Of a stretch of DNA of 33,989 nt, positions 1 to 7,480 are shown piece after piece. This DNA comes from Gammaproteobacteria bacterium (GTDB lineage: Bacteria > Pseudomonadota > Gammaproteobacteria > Competibacterales > Competibacteraceae), in contig JACKNF010000025.1 of the NCBI GenBank assembly GCA_024234995.1, positions 1 to 33,989 on the forward strand. The letters are read 5' to 3'. The notes under the pieces were generated by a model that saw only the letters and a program-made list of their open reading frames with translations, was not told where the DNA came from and did not search any database. The first letter of the stretch is position 1; every line of letters begins with the position of its first letter. The position numbers and the translations under genes were made by a program.

Positions 1-2
1 AC

Positions 3-18
3 CCGGCTTATAGGCCGG
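3..18. other. Small hairpin at left edge
   Basis: A 5-bp GC stem (CCGGC / GCCGG) with a 6-base loop lies just before the first gene. It could be the tail of a terminator for a gene left of the window, but no clear T-run follows it on either strand. Confidence 0.25.
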
Positions 19-43
19 TTCCCACTTTGATTGACGCATAAGC

Positions 44-697
44 ATGATTTCCTTTACACCGATTGAGATTCGTCCCGGTTTGCTTCTGGACTTGGCCCCC
101 ATTCAAATTTGGGGTTGGGTGGAAAACCCCTTGCTGTTGCCGGCTGATGCAACGTGTTATGGCATGGTCACGGCCGGTCAGGCTCAGTTGCGCGATCCAG
201 GCGCTGGCCGGTTTGATCTATGCTGGGGGATGTTTTTCGCTTTGCCGGATGTGGGTTCGATACAGGGTGGTAGCGGCCTAGTGATCGCCTTGGCCAATTA
301 TCGCGGCCTGCGGCAAATCGGCGGCCCGCTGGAAACGCTTGGGCGGTTGCGCTATATCGACGGTTGCAGCGACACGTTGTTAGTGTGTCCGCCTCGATGG
401 GGCGAACCCTGTCTTAACCATCTGCACATTCCACCACACACGGATCAGACGCCACATACTCATCCTTCCGTGCGAATTGGAGTGATTATGGGAGGAACAG
501 GTGAGTGCCGCACGCCAGATGGTGTTCACCCCTTGCATCCGGGTATGGGCTGGTACATTCCCACCGGTTGCCCGCATTCCTTTTTCACCCAAGATGAAGC
601 GTTGGATGTGGTTGCTTGGCATCCTGATAGTGATTTCGGACCGCGCGACGACGATCATCCCATGATCAACCGGACGGTGGTTTCGCCGTCCTCCTAA
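44..697 (+). CDS. Cupin-domain protein
   Basis: 217 residues, apparently complete. The C-terminal half has a cupin-type metal site: a histidine cluster around HTDQTPHTHPS, a glycine-rich turn (GGTGEC), the second cupin motif with PGMGWYIP, then a histidine in CPHSF. A distinctive acidic/His tail (DSDFGPRDDDHP) follows. The N-terminal half (about residues 1-100) looks like a degenerate second cupin barrel lacking the histidines. Cupins of this kind are small metal-binding proteins, including dioxygenases, isomerases and ligand sensors; the substrate cannot be read from the sequence. The ATG has only a weak ribosome binding site. It stands alone, convergent with glnA. The family call is fairly safe; the function is unknown. 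Confidence 0.75.
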   Translation: MISFTPIEIRPGLLLDLAPIQIWGWVENPLLLPADATCYGMVTAGQAQLRDPGAGRFDLCWGMFFALPDVGSIQGGSGLVIALANYRGLRQIGGPLETLGRLRYIDGCSDTLLVCPPRWGEPCLNHLHIPPHTDQTPHTHPSVRIGVIMGGTGECRTPDGVHPLHPGMGWYIPTGCPHSFFTQDEALDVVAWHPDSDFGPRDDDHPMINRTVVSPSS

Positions 698-712
698 TCT
701 TTCATACTGCAG

Positions 713-788
713 CAGCCCTTCCCTGCGAGAGGGAGGGCGTCTTATGAAGCAATGGGCTGTTTAAATCCTCCCTCTGCCAGTAGAGGGA
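713..788. repeat. Intergenic palindromic repeat (cupin/glnA gap)
   Basis: Nested inverted repeats fill the gap between the convergent cupin and glnA genes. An outer stem CAGCCC (713-718) pairs with GGGCTG (754-759). It encloses a small stem TCCCT / AGGGA. A separate 7-bp stem lies at 769-775 / 782-788 (TCCCTCT / AGAGGGA). No strong T-run follows. The stem sequences resemble the GC-rich repeats near 6345 and 25065. It may serve both genes as a weak bidirectional terminator. Confidence 0.45.
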
Positions 789-800
789 AGAGATGAACAT

Positions 801-2210
801 TTACAAACTGTAATACATATCGAATTCAACCGGATGTGTGGTCATACGCAACCGGGTCACTTCTGCCTGTTTCAATTCGATATAGGCATCAATCAGATCG
901 CTGGTGAATACGCCGCCCTTCAGCAGGAATTCGTGGTCATTTTGCAGAGCGGTTAGCGCCTCATCGAAATAGAAGCAGACCTTGGGAATCTGCTTTTCCT
1001 CTTCTGGAGGCAGGTCATAGAGATCTTTATCCATCGCATCGCCGGGATGAATCTTGTTCTGGATGCCGTCCAGACCTGCCATCAGCATCGCGGCAAACGC
1101 CAGATAGGGATTAGCGGTCGAGTCGGGGAAGCGTACTTCGATACGCCGGGCCTTGGGACTCTGGACATAGGGAATGCGGATGGACGCAGAACGGTTACGG
1201 GCCGAGTAGGCTAGCATCACCGGTGCTTCGAAGCCTGGCACCAGCCGCTTGTAGCTGTTGGTTGAGGCATTGGTGAAAGCGTTCAGGGCTTTGGCGTGTT
1301 TGATGATGCCGCCGATGTAGTACAACGCTGTTTCGGACAGGCCAGCGTACAGGTCACCCGCAAACAGATTGACCCCGTCTTTGGCAATGGATTGGTGGAC
1401 ATGCATGCCATTGCCGTTGTCACCAACCAGTGGCTTGGGCATGAAGGTTGCTGTCTTGCCGTAGCTGGCAGCCACGTTCTGAACCACGTATTTCAGGCGC
1501 TGCACCTCGTCACCCTTGCGCACCAGGGTATTGAACTGAACGCCGATCTCGGCTTGGCCAGCGGTGGCGACCTCGTGGTGATGAACTTCAGGGATCAATC
1601 CCATCTCTTCCAGACTCAGGCACATAGCAGAACGGATATCCTGCTGTGAATCCACGGGTGGCACCGGGAAATAACCGCCCTTGAGTCCTGGCCGATGGCC
1701 GAAGTTGCCGCCTTCGTAGACGCGTTCGGAGTTCCAGCCTGCCTCGGAAGAATCGACCTTATAGAAACAGCCGCTGATATCAGCGCCCCAGCGAATATCG
1801 TCGAAAATAAAGAATTCATTTTCTGGGCCGAAGAACGCTGTATCACCAATGCCTGTCGATTTCAGGTACGCTTCAGCGCGGCGGGCCAGGGAACGTGGAT
1901 CGCGCTCGTAACCCTGCATGGTGTTAGGTTCGATCACATCGCAGGTCAGAACCAGTGTGGGCTCCTCGAAAAAGGGGTCGATGCAAGCAGTGGTAGGATC
2001 GGGCATCAGAATCATGTCTGATTCCTGAATACCCTTCCAGCCCGCGATGGAGGAACCGTCAAACATCTTGCCGTCCTCAAAGATATCCTCGTTAAAGGCG
2101 CTAGCGGGTACGGTGACGTGTTGCTCCTTGCCTCGGGTGTCTGTGAACCGGTAGTCCACGAACCGGACACCTTTTTCTTCCATCAGCTTCATCACATCAG
2201 CAGCATTCAT
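801..2210 (-). CDS. glnA: Glutamine synthetase, type I
   Basis: 469 residues, the usual length of GSI-beta. It makes glutamine from glutamate, ammonia and ATP in the cytoplasm, as a dodecamer. Recognisable features are the N-terminal beta-grasp with DGSSIAGW, the catalytic metal/ATP region GPENEFF, the HHHEVATAGQ segment, NGMHVHQS, the Glu-flap region VPGFEAPV and the RRIEVRFPD motif. Near the C-terminus the tyrosine in DKDLYDLPPEE matches the adenylylation site (Tyr397 in E. coli), so the enzyme is probably controlled by GlnE. The ATG is preceded by a good GAGGAA Shine-Dalgarno about 9 bases upstream. A sigma-54 promoter and NtrC-like sites lie upstream. No ntrB/ntrC genes follow in this window; the neighbour is a convergent cupin gene. 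Confidence 0.98.
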   Translation of the reverse strand: MNAADVMKLMEEKGVRFVDYRFTDTRGKEQHVTVPASAFNEDIFEDGKMFDGSSIAGWKGIQESDMILMPDPTTACIDPFFEEPTLVLTCDVIEPNTMQGYERDPRSLARRAEAYLKSTGIGDTAFFGPENEFFIFDDIRWGADISGCFYKVDSSEAGWNSERVYEGGNFGHRPGLKGGYFPVPPVDSQQDIRSAMCLSLEEMGLIPEVHHHEVATAGQAEIGVQFNTLVRKGDEVQRLKYVVQNVAASYGKTATFMPKPLVGDNGNGMHVHQSIAKDGVNLFAGDLYAGLSETALYYIGGIIKHAKALNAFTNASTNSYKRLVPGFEAPVMLAYSARNRSASIRIPYVQSPKARRIEVRFPDSTANPYLAFAAMLMAGLDGIQNKIHPGDAMDKDLYDLPPEEEKQIPKVCFYFDEALTALQNDHEFLLKGGVFTSDLIDAYIELKQAEVTRLRMTTHPVEFDMYYSL

Positions 2211-2280
2211 TGTGGCAAGTTCCTCGGGGGTTATGTTGGAATCGATGGGTTACGCATGGTCATGCCCAAGCCCTAGATCA

Positions 2281-2295
2281 GCATGAACCATGCCA
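2281..2295 (-). promoter_or_regulatory. Sigma-54 promoter of glnA
   Basis: On the minus strand the sequence reads TGGCAT-GGTTC-ATGC. This places the invariant GG (-24) and GC (-12) at the correct spacing for RpoN. It predicts a transcript start near 2269, about 58 bases before the glnA ATG. The match to the consensus TGGCAC-N5-TTGC is good but not perfect. Confidence 0.7.
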
Positions 2296-2361
2296 CGAGA
2301 AGATTTCTCTATCCATAATCATAAACTACGTGTATCAGGGACAGTGAGAACTTTGTGGATC

Positions 2362-2376
2362 GTGCTATTTTAGCGC
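2362..2376 (-). promoter_or_regulatory. NtrC-like site, proximal
   Basis: The minus strand reads GCGCTA-AAA-TAGCAC. The left half resembles the NtrC half-site GCACYA with the characteristic 3-base spacer; the right half is poor. It is centred about 100 bases upstream of the predicted sigma-54 start and is one member of a tandem pair sharing a 13-base core (CTATTTTAGYGCG on the plus strand). Confidence 0.45.
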
Positions 2377-2392
2377 GTTGAAATAATAATTT

Positions 2393-2407
2393 GATCTATT
2401 TTAGTGC
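2393..2407 (-). promoter_or_regulatory. NtrC-like site, distal
   Basis: The minus strand reads GCACTA-AAA-TAGATC, with a perfect left NtrC half-site and a partial right half. Its centre is 31 bases, about three helical turns, from the proximal site. In E. coli the two glnA enhancer sites are also about 32 bases apart and at a similar distance from the promoter. Confidence 0.5.
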
Positions 2408-2542
2408 GACAGGCTTGGATTATTGTCCAGTGGCTTGGGTATGGCACACGGTCTATATTGCAACTGTTTGCCATGCAAGATAATCCTCAAACTGACAAGC
2501 AAAAGAAGCGTGCATGGGCTGGATTTTTGTGCGCGGGACAGC

Positions 2543-2739
2543 CGCTCCATAAACTGGGTCGCCGGTATGGGGGTGCCGTCAGGATGCCAGAGGCTGATGC
2601 ATAGCATATGTTGAATGTTGCGCTCCTTGCCATTGGCCAGCTTGGTCTTGACCGGGATTTTCTTCCGGCAAACACAAGGTTGCTTGCCATATTTCTCACA
2701 TGGCTCTTTCGCGCACTGGTATTGAATTGATCGGGTGTA
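2543..2739 (-). pseudogene. Decayed fragment, type I restriction R-like
   Basis: An open frame with no start codon reads about 65 residues containing KIPVKTKLANGKE, IQHMLCI and LWHPDGTPIPA, then QFMERL. From memory this resembles the C-terminal region of EcoEI-type restriction R subunits (helicase family), where a 'WHPDGTP ... QFxExLF' segment occurs. The frame starts after a TGA and has no plausible initiation. The helicase part is absent, and the residues after QFMERL (about 45 more before a TAA) no longer look like the family. No hsdM or hsdS is nearby. I read this as a relic of a lost restriction gene between glnA and the tRNA pair. The family call needs a search. Confidence 0.5.
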
Positions 2740-2859
2740 TCAGGACGATGCTGCTTAAGCTCATGAGGGCGGCTCCCAGCGCAGTCCGGTGTGGTAACCG
2801 GGAATCGTAGCCGGTTCCGCCTCGGGGACTATCCTATTAATCTTTATCCGGAATTTATG

Positions 2860-3060
2860 TTGTTTACTGACCAGCTTGCTAAAAACGCCGGACGGCCAGA
2901 CATGGTTATGGCGACGGGAAAGGAGTTCAGGAACAGCAGCAGATCATTGAAACCGGCGGCGAAGCCATGGAAGATACTCTGGCAGCGCTGGCAGATACTG
3001 TGATTCTCGATGCAGAGACGCAATACGCCGGAATTATTTACAATACCGGTGTGTCCGGCT
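2860..3060 (+). other. Unrecognised coding-like segment beside tRNA-Glu
   Basis: No intact gene is visible here. One plus-strand frame reads LFTDQLAKNAGRPDMV and then loses coding character. Another frame (from about 2920 to the tRNA) reads EQQQIIETGGEAMEDTLAAL, then continues with an aspartate/alanine-rich helix-like stretch and IIYNTGVSG. It runs into the tRNA without a stop of its own. This looks like two parts of a small gene separated by a frameshift. I do not recognise the family. Confidence 0.25.
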
Positions 3061-3069
3061 GCAATAAGA

Positions 3070-3145
3070 TGGCGTCCCCAAGGGGATTCGAACCCCTGTT
3101 ATCGCCGTGAAAGGGCGATGTCCTAGGCCTCTAGACGATGGGGAC
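3070..3145 (-). tRNA. tRNA-Glu (anticodon UUC)
   Basis: A 76-base tRNA on the minus strand, starting GTCCCCATCGTCTAGAGG and ending GGGGACGCCA with an encoded CCA. The anticodon loop CTTTCAC gives UUC (Glu). The T-arm reads AGGGGTTCGAATCCCCT. It lies about 40 bases after tRNA-Ala and downstream of gltX on the same strand, so the synthetase and its substrate tRNA are probably linked in expression. Confidence 0.95.
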
Positions 3146-3184
3146 ATGGAGGCAAACAAACCGTATTTGGAGCAACAATCGATT

Positions 3185-3260
3185 TGGTGGAGCCAGACGG
3201 GATCGAACCGACGACCTCCTGCATGCCATGCAGGCGCTCTCCCAGCTGAGCTATGGCCCC
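3185..3260 (-). tRNA. tRNA-Ala (anticodon GGC)
   Basis: A 76-base tRNA on the minus strand. It begins GGGGCCATAGCTCAGC, has the anticodon loop ATGGCAT (GGC, alanine) on a CCTGC/GCAGG stem, and ends GGCTCCACCA with an encoded CCA. It starts 35 bases after the gltX stop codon. Confidence 0.95.
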
Positions 3261-3295
3261 GCTTAACGAAGACGAGCATTCTAAAAAATTACCGG

Positions 3296-4708
3296 TCACC
3301 CGTCAATCCCAACCTGACCGATATATTCTAACGCCCGCCCGATCCGTGCCAGGGTTCTTGTCCGGCCCAGCAACTCCAACGTCACATCAATAGGTGGTGA
3401 CACCGCTGTACCCGATATCGCGACCCGCAGTGGCTGGGCCACTTTACCCAACGCCAGTCCGCTCATTCCGGCCACCGCTTTGACAGCGTGATGAAGGGTC
3501 TCAGCCCGCCATTCCGGTAATGCCGCCAACGCTTCATGTATCTGTTGCAAGGGTGTTTTGGCGGCAGCCGTCAGATTCTTGCTGGCTGCCTTTGGATCGT
3601 AATCTGCAAAGTCCTGGTACAGAAACAACGCCGCTTGCGCCATGTCCTTTAGCGTGTCGGAACGCTCGGCAAATGCCGTGACCACTTCAGGCAAATGCGG
3701 CCCCTCACTGGGATCGATACCCAATTGACCGATTTGCCAGCTCAGATGACGGGCAACATGCACAGGATCAAGCGTTTTCAAGTAGTGTTTATTCAGCCAG
3801 ATCAATTTGGACAGATTGATCGCTGAGGGTGCTTTATTGCAGGCGCTGAGATCAAAGAGCTCGATCATTTCATCCAGTGAGAAAATTTCCTGGTCGCCAT
3901 GCGACCAGCCCAGCCGCACCAGATAATTCAGCACCGCTTCGGGTAGATAACCCATATCGCGGTACTCCATGACGCTGGCAGCGCCATGCCGCTTGGAGAG
4001 CTTTTGGCCATCCGGTCCCTGGATCATTGGCACATGACCATACTGAGGAATCGAGGCACCCAACGCCTTGAGAATATTGATTTGCCGCGGCGTATTGTTG
4101 ATGTGGTCATCACCGCGGATGACATGGGTGATGCCCATATCCATATCATCCACCACCACACAAAAGTTGTAGGTCGGTGTGCCATCGGCGCGGGCGATGA
4201 TCAGATCATCCAGTTCAGCATTCTGGAACGAGATATTGCCGCGAATCAAATCCTCGACCACTACTTCGCCCTCCAGGGGATTCCTGAAGCGCACCACCGG
4301 TTCCACGCCTTCGCGAGGCGGGCCTTGATAGTCACGATAGCGGCCATCATAGCGAGGCTTTTGCTTATGAGTCATTTGCTCACTGCGCAATGCTTCTAGC
4401 TCTTCTCGCGTGCAATAGCAGTAATAGGCCTGGCCCTCGCGCAGCAATCCCTGCAACACCTCGCGGTAACGGTCGAAACGCTGGGTCTGGTAAAACGGCC
4501 CTTCATCGTAATCCAGCCCCAGCCAATTCATGCCTTCCAAAATCGCGTTGACTGCTTCCGGGGTGGAGCGTTCCAGATCAGTGTCTTCGATGCGCAGAAC
4601 AAAAGTGCCGCCATGCCGGCGGGCATACAACCAGGAAAACAGCGCAGTGCGCGCGCCTCCAATGTGCAGATACCCCGTGGGACTCGGGGCGAAACGGGTT
4701 TTAATCAT
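3296..4708 (-). CDS. gltX: Glutamyl-tRNA synthetase
   Basis: 470 residues, full length for a bacterial class I GluRS. It charges tRNA-Glu with glutamate. The HIGH signature appears as YLHIGGART near residue 14, and the KMSKS signature as KLSKRHGA near residue 240. The central region has DDMDMGITHVIRGDDH, typical of GluRS/GlnRS. A helical anticodon-binding C-terminus completes the protein. The ATG has only a weak ribosome binding site (GATGAA). The tRNA-Ala and tRNA-Glu genes follow directly on the same strand. An additional purine-rich AAGGAGGG lies about 45 bases upstream of the start and is too distant to serve it. Confidence 0.97.
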   Translation of the reverse strand: MIKTRFAPSPTGYLHIGGARTALFSWLYARRHGGTFVLRIEDTDLERSTPEAVNAILEGMNWLGLDYDEGPFYQTQRFDRYREVLQGLLREGQAYYCYCTREELEALRSEQMTHKQKPRYDGRYRDYQGPPREGVEPVVRFRNPLEGEVVVEDLIRGNISFQNAELDDLIIARADGTPTYNFCVVVDDMDMGITHVIRGDDHINNTPRQINILKALGASIPQYGHVPMIQGPDGQKLSKRHGAASVMEYRDMGYLPEAVLNYLVRLGWSHGDQEIFSLDEMIELFDLSACNKAPSAINLSKLIWLNKHYLKTLDPVHVARHLSWQIGQLGIDPSEGPHLPEVVTAFAERSDTLKDMAQAALFLYQDFADYDPKAASKNLTAAAKTPLQQIHEALAALPEWRAETLHHAVKAVAGMSGLALGKVAQPLRVAISGTAVSPPIDVTLELLGRTRTLARIGRALEYIGQVGIDG

Positions 4709-4831
4709 ATCGGTTCATCTGAAAGGCTAAAGGCCGAAAATGGATAAATTTCCCTCCTTGGACAACGGGAGATAACGCGCAGCACCGGGGCTGTTTTAGT
4801 TTGATTCTGACTTGGCGTAAAAATCTTCTCC

Positions 4832-4862
4832 AAAAAAAGCCTCTCCAAACTTAGAGTTTTTT
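4832..4862 (-). terminator. Possible terminator after glmU
   Basis: On the minus strand an A-run and CTCT pair with AGAG and a T-run across an 8-base loop, with a 2-base bulge. The 3' arm ends in seven Ts. The stem is only 4 GC/AT pairs plus A-T pairs, so the call is tentative. Its 5' arm is the downstream copy of the duplicated glmU tail. Confidence 0.35.
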
Positions 4863-4884
4863 CGTCAGTTAGAGTTTTTTCGTC
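4851..4884. repeat. Tandem duplication at the glmU stop codon
   Basis: The 16-base unit TTAGAGTTTTTTCGTC occurs at 4851-4866 and again at 4869-4884, 18 bases apart. The second copy encodes the last glmU codons (Thr-Lys-Lys-Leu-stop). The first copy reproduces the same codons, in frame, immediately after the stop. Readthrough would therefore add L-T-K-K-L and stop again. Confidence 0.85.
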
Positions 4885-6248
4885 TTAACCGGCCGTTGCC
4901 AGTTCGTCACTTCCTTGCGCGGGGCGCGAGTCAGGCACAGGCTACTGGCCGGCACATCACGGCTGACTGACGACCCAGCGCCGATGGTCGCGCCCTGGCC
5001 AATCCGCACCGGCGCGACCAGTGAACTGTTCGAGCCAATGAAAGCATCATCTTCAATGATTGTTTTGTGTTTATTAACGCCATCATAATTGCAAGTGATG
5101 GTGCCAGCGCCAACATTCACTCCCGTACCAATCTCCGCGTCACCCAAATAGGTTAAGTGGTTGACCTTGGAGCCAGTACCGATGCGGGTTTTCTTTGTTT
5201 CAACGAAATTGCCGATATGGACACCCGCAGCCAATCGGGTATCTGGCCGCAGGCGAGCGAAGGGTCCGATTTGCGCGCCGGACCCTACTTCTGCACCGTC
5301 GACCCAGCAATGCGAGAGAATCTGCACATCGTCGCCAATCACGGCGTCTTTCAACGTGCAAAATGGCCCGATCTTGACCCGGTCGCCTAAACGCACAGTT
5401 CCCTCGAACACGACGTTGACATCAATCACCACATCCCGCCCCGTACTGAGAATGCCACGCACATCTACCCGGGCCGGGTCGAGCAGGGTCGCGCCATCCC
5501 GCATCAGCCTCTCTGCCTGCCGGCGCTGGTAGTAGCGCTCCAATTCGGCCAATTGCCGGCGATCATTGACGCCTTGCACCTCAAGGGGCTCGGTCACCGT
5601 AAACGGCTCGACCGGTACGCCATCTCGCACAGCTAACGCAATCACATCCGTCAAATAGTATTCGCCCTGCGCATTTTCATTGCGGAGTTCAGCGACCCAG
5701 CCCCGCAACTTTGCGGTAGAAACCGCCAGAATTCCGGTATTGATCTCGGACAAGCAGCGCTCGGAAGGGGTCGCATCCTTTTCTTCAACGATACGCTGGA
5801 CCTGGCCTTGATCATCACGGACGATGCGTCCATAGCCAGCGGGATTATCCAATTCAACCGTCAGCAGCGCCAACCGGCCCTGCCGGGCCGCATCGATCAG
5901 GGGTTGCAGGGTTTCGGGCTGGATCAGCGGCACATCACCATACAGCACCAAAGTAATTCCAGCATCGTCAGCTAGAGGCAATGCCTGCGCTACCGCATGG
6001 CCGGTACCCAATTGCTCAGCCTGTTCAACCCATAATACATTTGGCTCGTCAGCGAAGGCAGCACGAACCATTTCGCCGCCATGACCATACACGACAATCC
6101 GGGCAGCGGCCGCCTCAAGCTGATGGGCGGCCGTCAACACATGGGTCAACAAGGGATTATTCCCTAACCGATGCAAAATCTTCGGCAGATCTGAAGCCAT
6201 TCGCTTGCCTTGACCGGCGGCCAGAATCAATATTGAAAGCTGCTGCAT
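4869..6248 (-). CDS. glmU: Bifunctional UDP-GlcNAc synthase GlmU
   Basis: 459 residues, full length. GlmU acetylates glucosamine-1-phosphate and then uridylylates it to UDP-GlcNAc, the precursor of peptidoglycan and lipopolysaccharide. The N-terminal pyrophosphorylase domain (residues 1 to about 230) has LAAGQGKRMASDLPK, QLGTGHA, LYGDVPL and GYGRIV. The C-terminal half is a left-handed beta-helix of hexapeptide repeats (from about 250) with the acetyltransferase region RLRPDT, GNFVETKK, YLGDAEIG and NYDGVNK. The ATG follows a reasonable AGAGG. It is read in the same direction as gltX but separated from it by 160 bases and a possible terminator. The C-terminus ends KTKKL at a duplicated stop region. 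Confidence 0.98.
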   Translation of the reverse strand: MQQLSILILAAGQGKRMASDLPKILHRLGNNPLLTHVLTAAHQLEAAAARIVVYGHGGEMVRAAFADEPNVLWVEQAEQLGTGHAVAQALPLADDAGITLVLYGDVPLIQPETLQPLIDAARQGRLALLTVELDNPAGYGRIVRDDQGQVQRIVEEKDATPSERCLSEINTGILAVSTAKLRGWVAELRNENAQGEYYLTDVIALAVRDGVPVEPFTVTEPLEVQGVNDRRQLAELERYYQRRQAERLMRDGATLLDPARVDVRGILSTGRDVVIDVNVVFEGTVRLGDRVKIGPFCTLKDAVIGDDVQILSHCWVDGAEVGSGAQIGPFARLRPDTRLAAGVHIGNFVETKKTRIGTGSKVNHLTYLGDAEIGTGVNVGAGTITCNYDGVNKHKTIIEDDAFIGSNSSLVAPVRIGQGATIGAGSSVSRDVPASSLCLTRAPRKEVTNWQRPVKTKKL

Positions 6249-6341
6249 GGGATTGCCTCTTCTGAAAATGATCCCTATTGTACAAAATCATCCTTCAACC
6301 AAGGGACTCGGATGCATTGAAATGTTGTGCGTCACTGTTCA

Positions 6342-6400
6342 CTCTCCTCACCCGCTTGCGGGAGAAAGGCAGGGGGTAAGGGCAGGGGGTGAGGGGACTG
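6342..6400. repeat. GC-rich intergenic repeat (glmU/lptG gap)
   Basis: The gap between lptG and the glmU start holds a CCCGCTTGCGGG palindrome. It is followed by two direct copies of a GCAGGGGGT(A/G)AG unit and ends in GGTGAGGGG. The composition matches short repeats seen near 713 and 25065. Nothing in it looks coding. Confidence 0.6.
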
Positions 6401-6415
6401 AATGATCGCTGTTGT

Positions 6416-7480
6416 TCAACGCAACCGGTGTAACGTGTAAAGTCCTGCACTTAGAAACAGCAGTGACGGCAGAATGGCTCCTAGCAACGGTGGGTAGCCA
6501 TACAGCAGCACCACATTACCCAATAAGTAATCCAACAGAAAGAATAGCAGCCCGAGCAACAGTCCAAGCAACAGCCGCTGGCCGGTGCCCGCCGAGCGTT
6601 GCGGGCCAAAGATAAAAGGCATCGCGATGACCAGCATTGCCAAATAAGTCAACGGTGCTAGAAGCTTGCGCCACAACGCCAGCCAATAGTTTTGCGCATC
6701 CAGGCCATTATCCTCCAGATAATCGACATAAATTTGCAGATCCTGAATTGACAGCTTGCTGGGATCGGCGGCCAGCACTTCCAGAATCTGTGGACTGATC
6801 GCTGAGGCAAAGGCTAGGTTGCTTAAATGCTCGGTAAGCACGGTATCTCCATTGAGGACACTGCGGTCCACTCCTTCCAGCAGCCAGCGGCCCGATTGAT
6901 AGCGCGCTCCCTGAGCGTGAGTGACGGTTTGCAACCGGGCGTCCGCGCCGATGTGGAAAACATGAATGTTCGTCAGCCGCACGCCCGGCAATACGCCTTG
7001 AACGTGAATGAAGCGCTCACCATCGCGCGCCCAGAAACCGCGACCACCGCGAATGGCCAGATCCTCCCCCTGGGCGACAGCGCGCTGCTCACGAGCAAGC
7101 TGCTCCAGTGGCGGCGCAATGAACTCGCCGGTCAGAATGACTGCTAGACTTAGCAGCAATCCGGCCTGTAAGACAGACCGGGTCAGCCGGGTCAAGGACA
7201 GGCCGGCAGCACGCATCACGATCAGTTCGCTACCACTGGCCAGCATGCCCATGCCAAGCAAGGCGCCCACCAGCAAGGCCATCGGAAACAGTTCATAAAT
7301 CCGCTGTGGCTGGATCAGCAACAGATAGCGAATGGCCGCGATGAAGTGGTAATCGCCCTTACCCACATCCTCCAGTTCCACCAGCAAACTCAGGAAGAGT
7401 TCCAGCAGCACCAGCGCGAGCAGCGCCACCAGTGTCGTTGTGGCCACAGCACGAAAGATATAGCGGTCAAGAAGCTTCAT
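6416..7480 (-). CDS. lptG: LPS export permease LptG
   Basis: 354 residues from the chosen ATG (MKLLDRYIFR). The frame is open further upstream, but ATGA at 7477-7480 overlaps the lptF stop, and family members begin here. LptG pairs with LptF as the inner-membrane permease of the LptB2FGC transporter, which extracts lipopolysaccharide and passes it to LptC/LptA. Membrane segments lie near residues 15-35 and 60-120, then a periplasmic beta-jellyroll domain (about 130-260), then three C-terminal helices (about 265-350). The motif GSELIVMRAAG corresponds to the coupling region that contacts LptB. Length is normal. lptF precedes it in an operon; lptA, lptB and lptC are not in the window. Confidence 0.95.
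   Translation of the reverse strand: MKLLDRYIFRAVATTTLVALLALVLLELFLSLLVELEDVGKGDYHFIAAIRYLLLIQPQRIYELFPMALLVGALLGMGMLASGSELIVMRAAGLSLTRLTRSVLQAGLLLSLAVILTGEFIAPPLEQLAREQRAVAQGEDLAIRGGRGFWARDGERFIHVQGVLPGVRLTNIHVFHIGADARLQTVTHAQGARYQSGRWLLEGVDRSVLNGDTVLTEHLSNLAFASAISPQILEVLAADPSKLSIQDLQIYVDYLEDNGLDAQNYWLALWRKLLAPLTYLAMLVIAMPFIFGPQRSAGTGQRLLLGLLLGLLFFLLDYLLGNVVLLYGYPPLLGAILPSLLFLSAGLYTLHRLR

Noticed and set aside
2404..2614. Small plus-strand frames upstream of the tRNAs considered as genes.
   Set aside because: They are antisense to the restriction-gene relic and have no ribosome binding site or family resemblance.
6342..6400. The direct GCAGGGGGT repeats considered as a CRISPR or iteron array.
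   Set aside because: Only two units are present, with no spacers of regular length and no cas or rep genes nearby.
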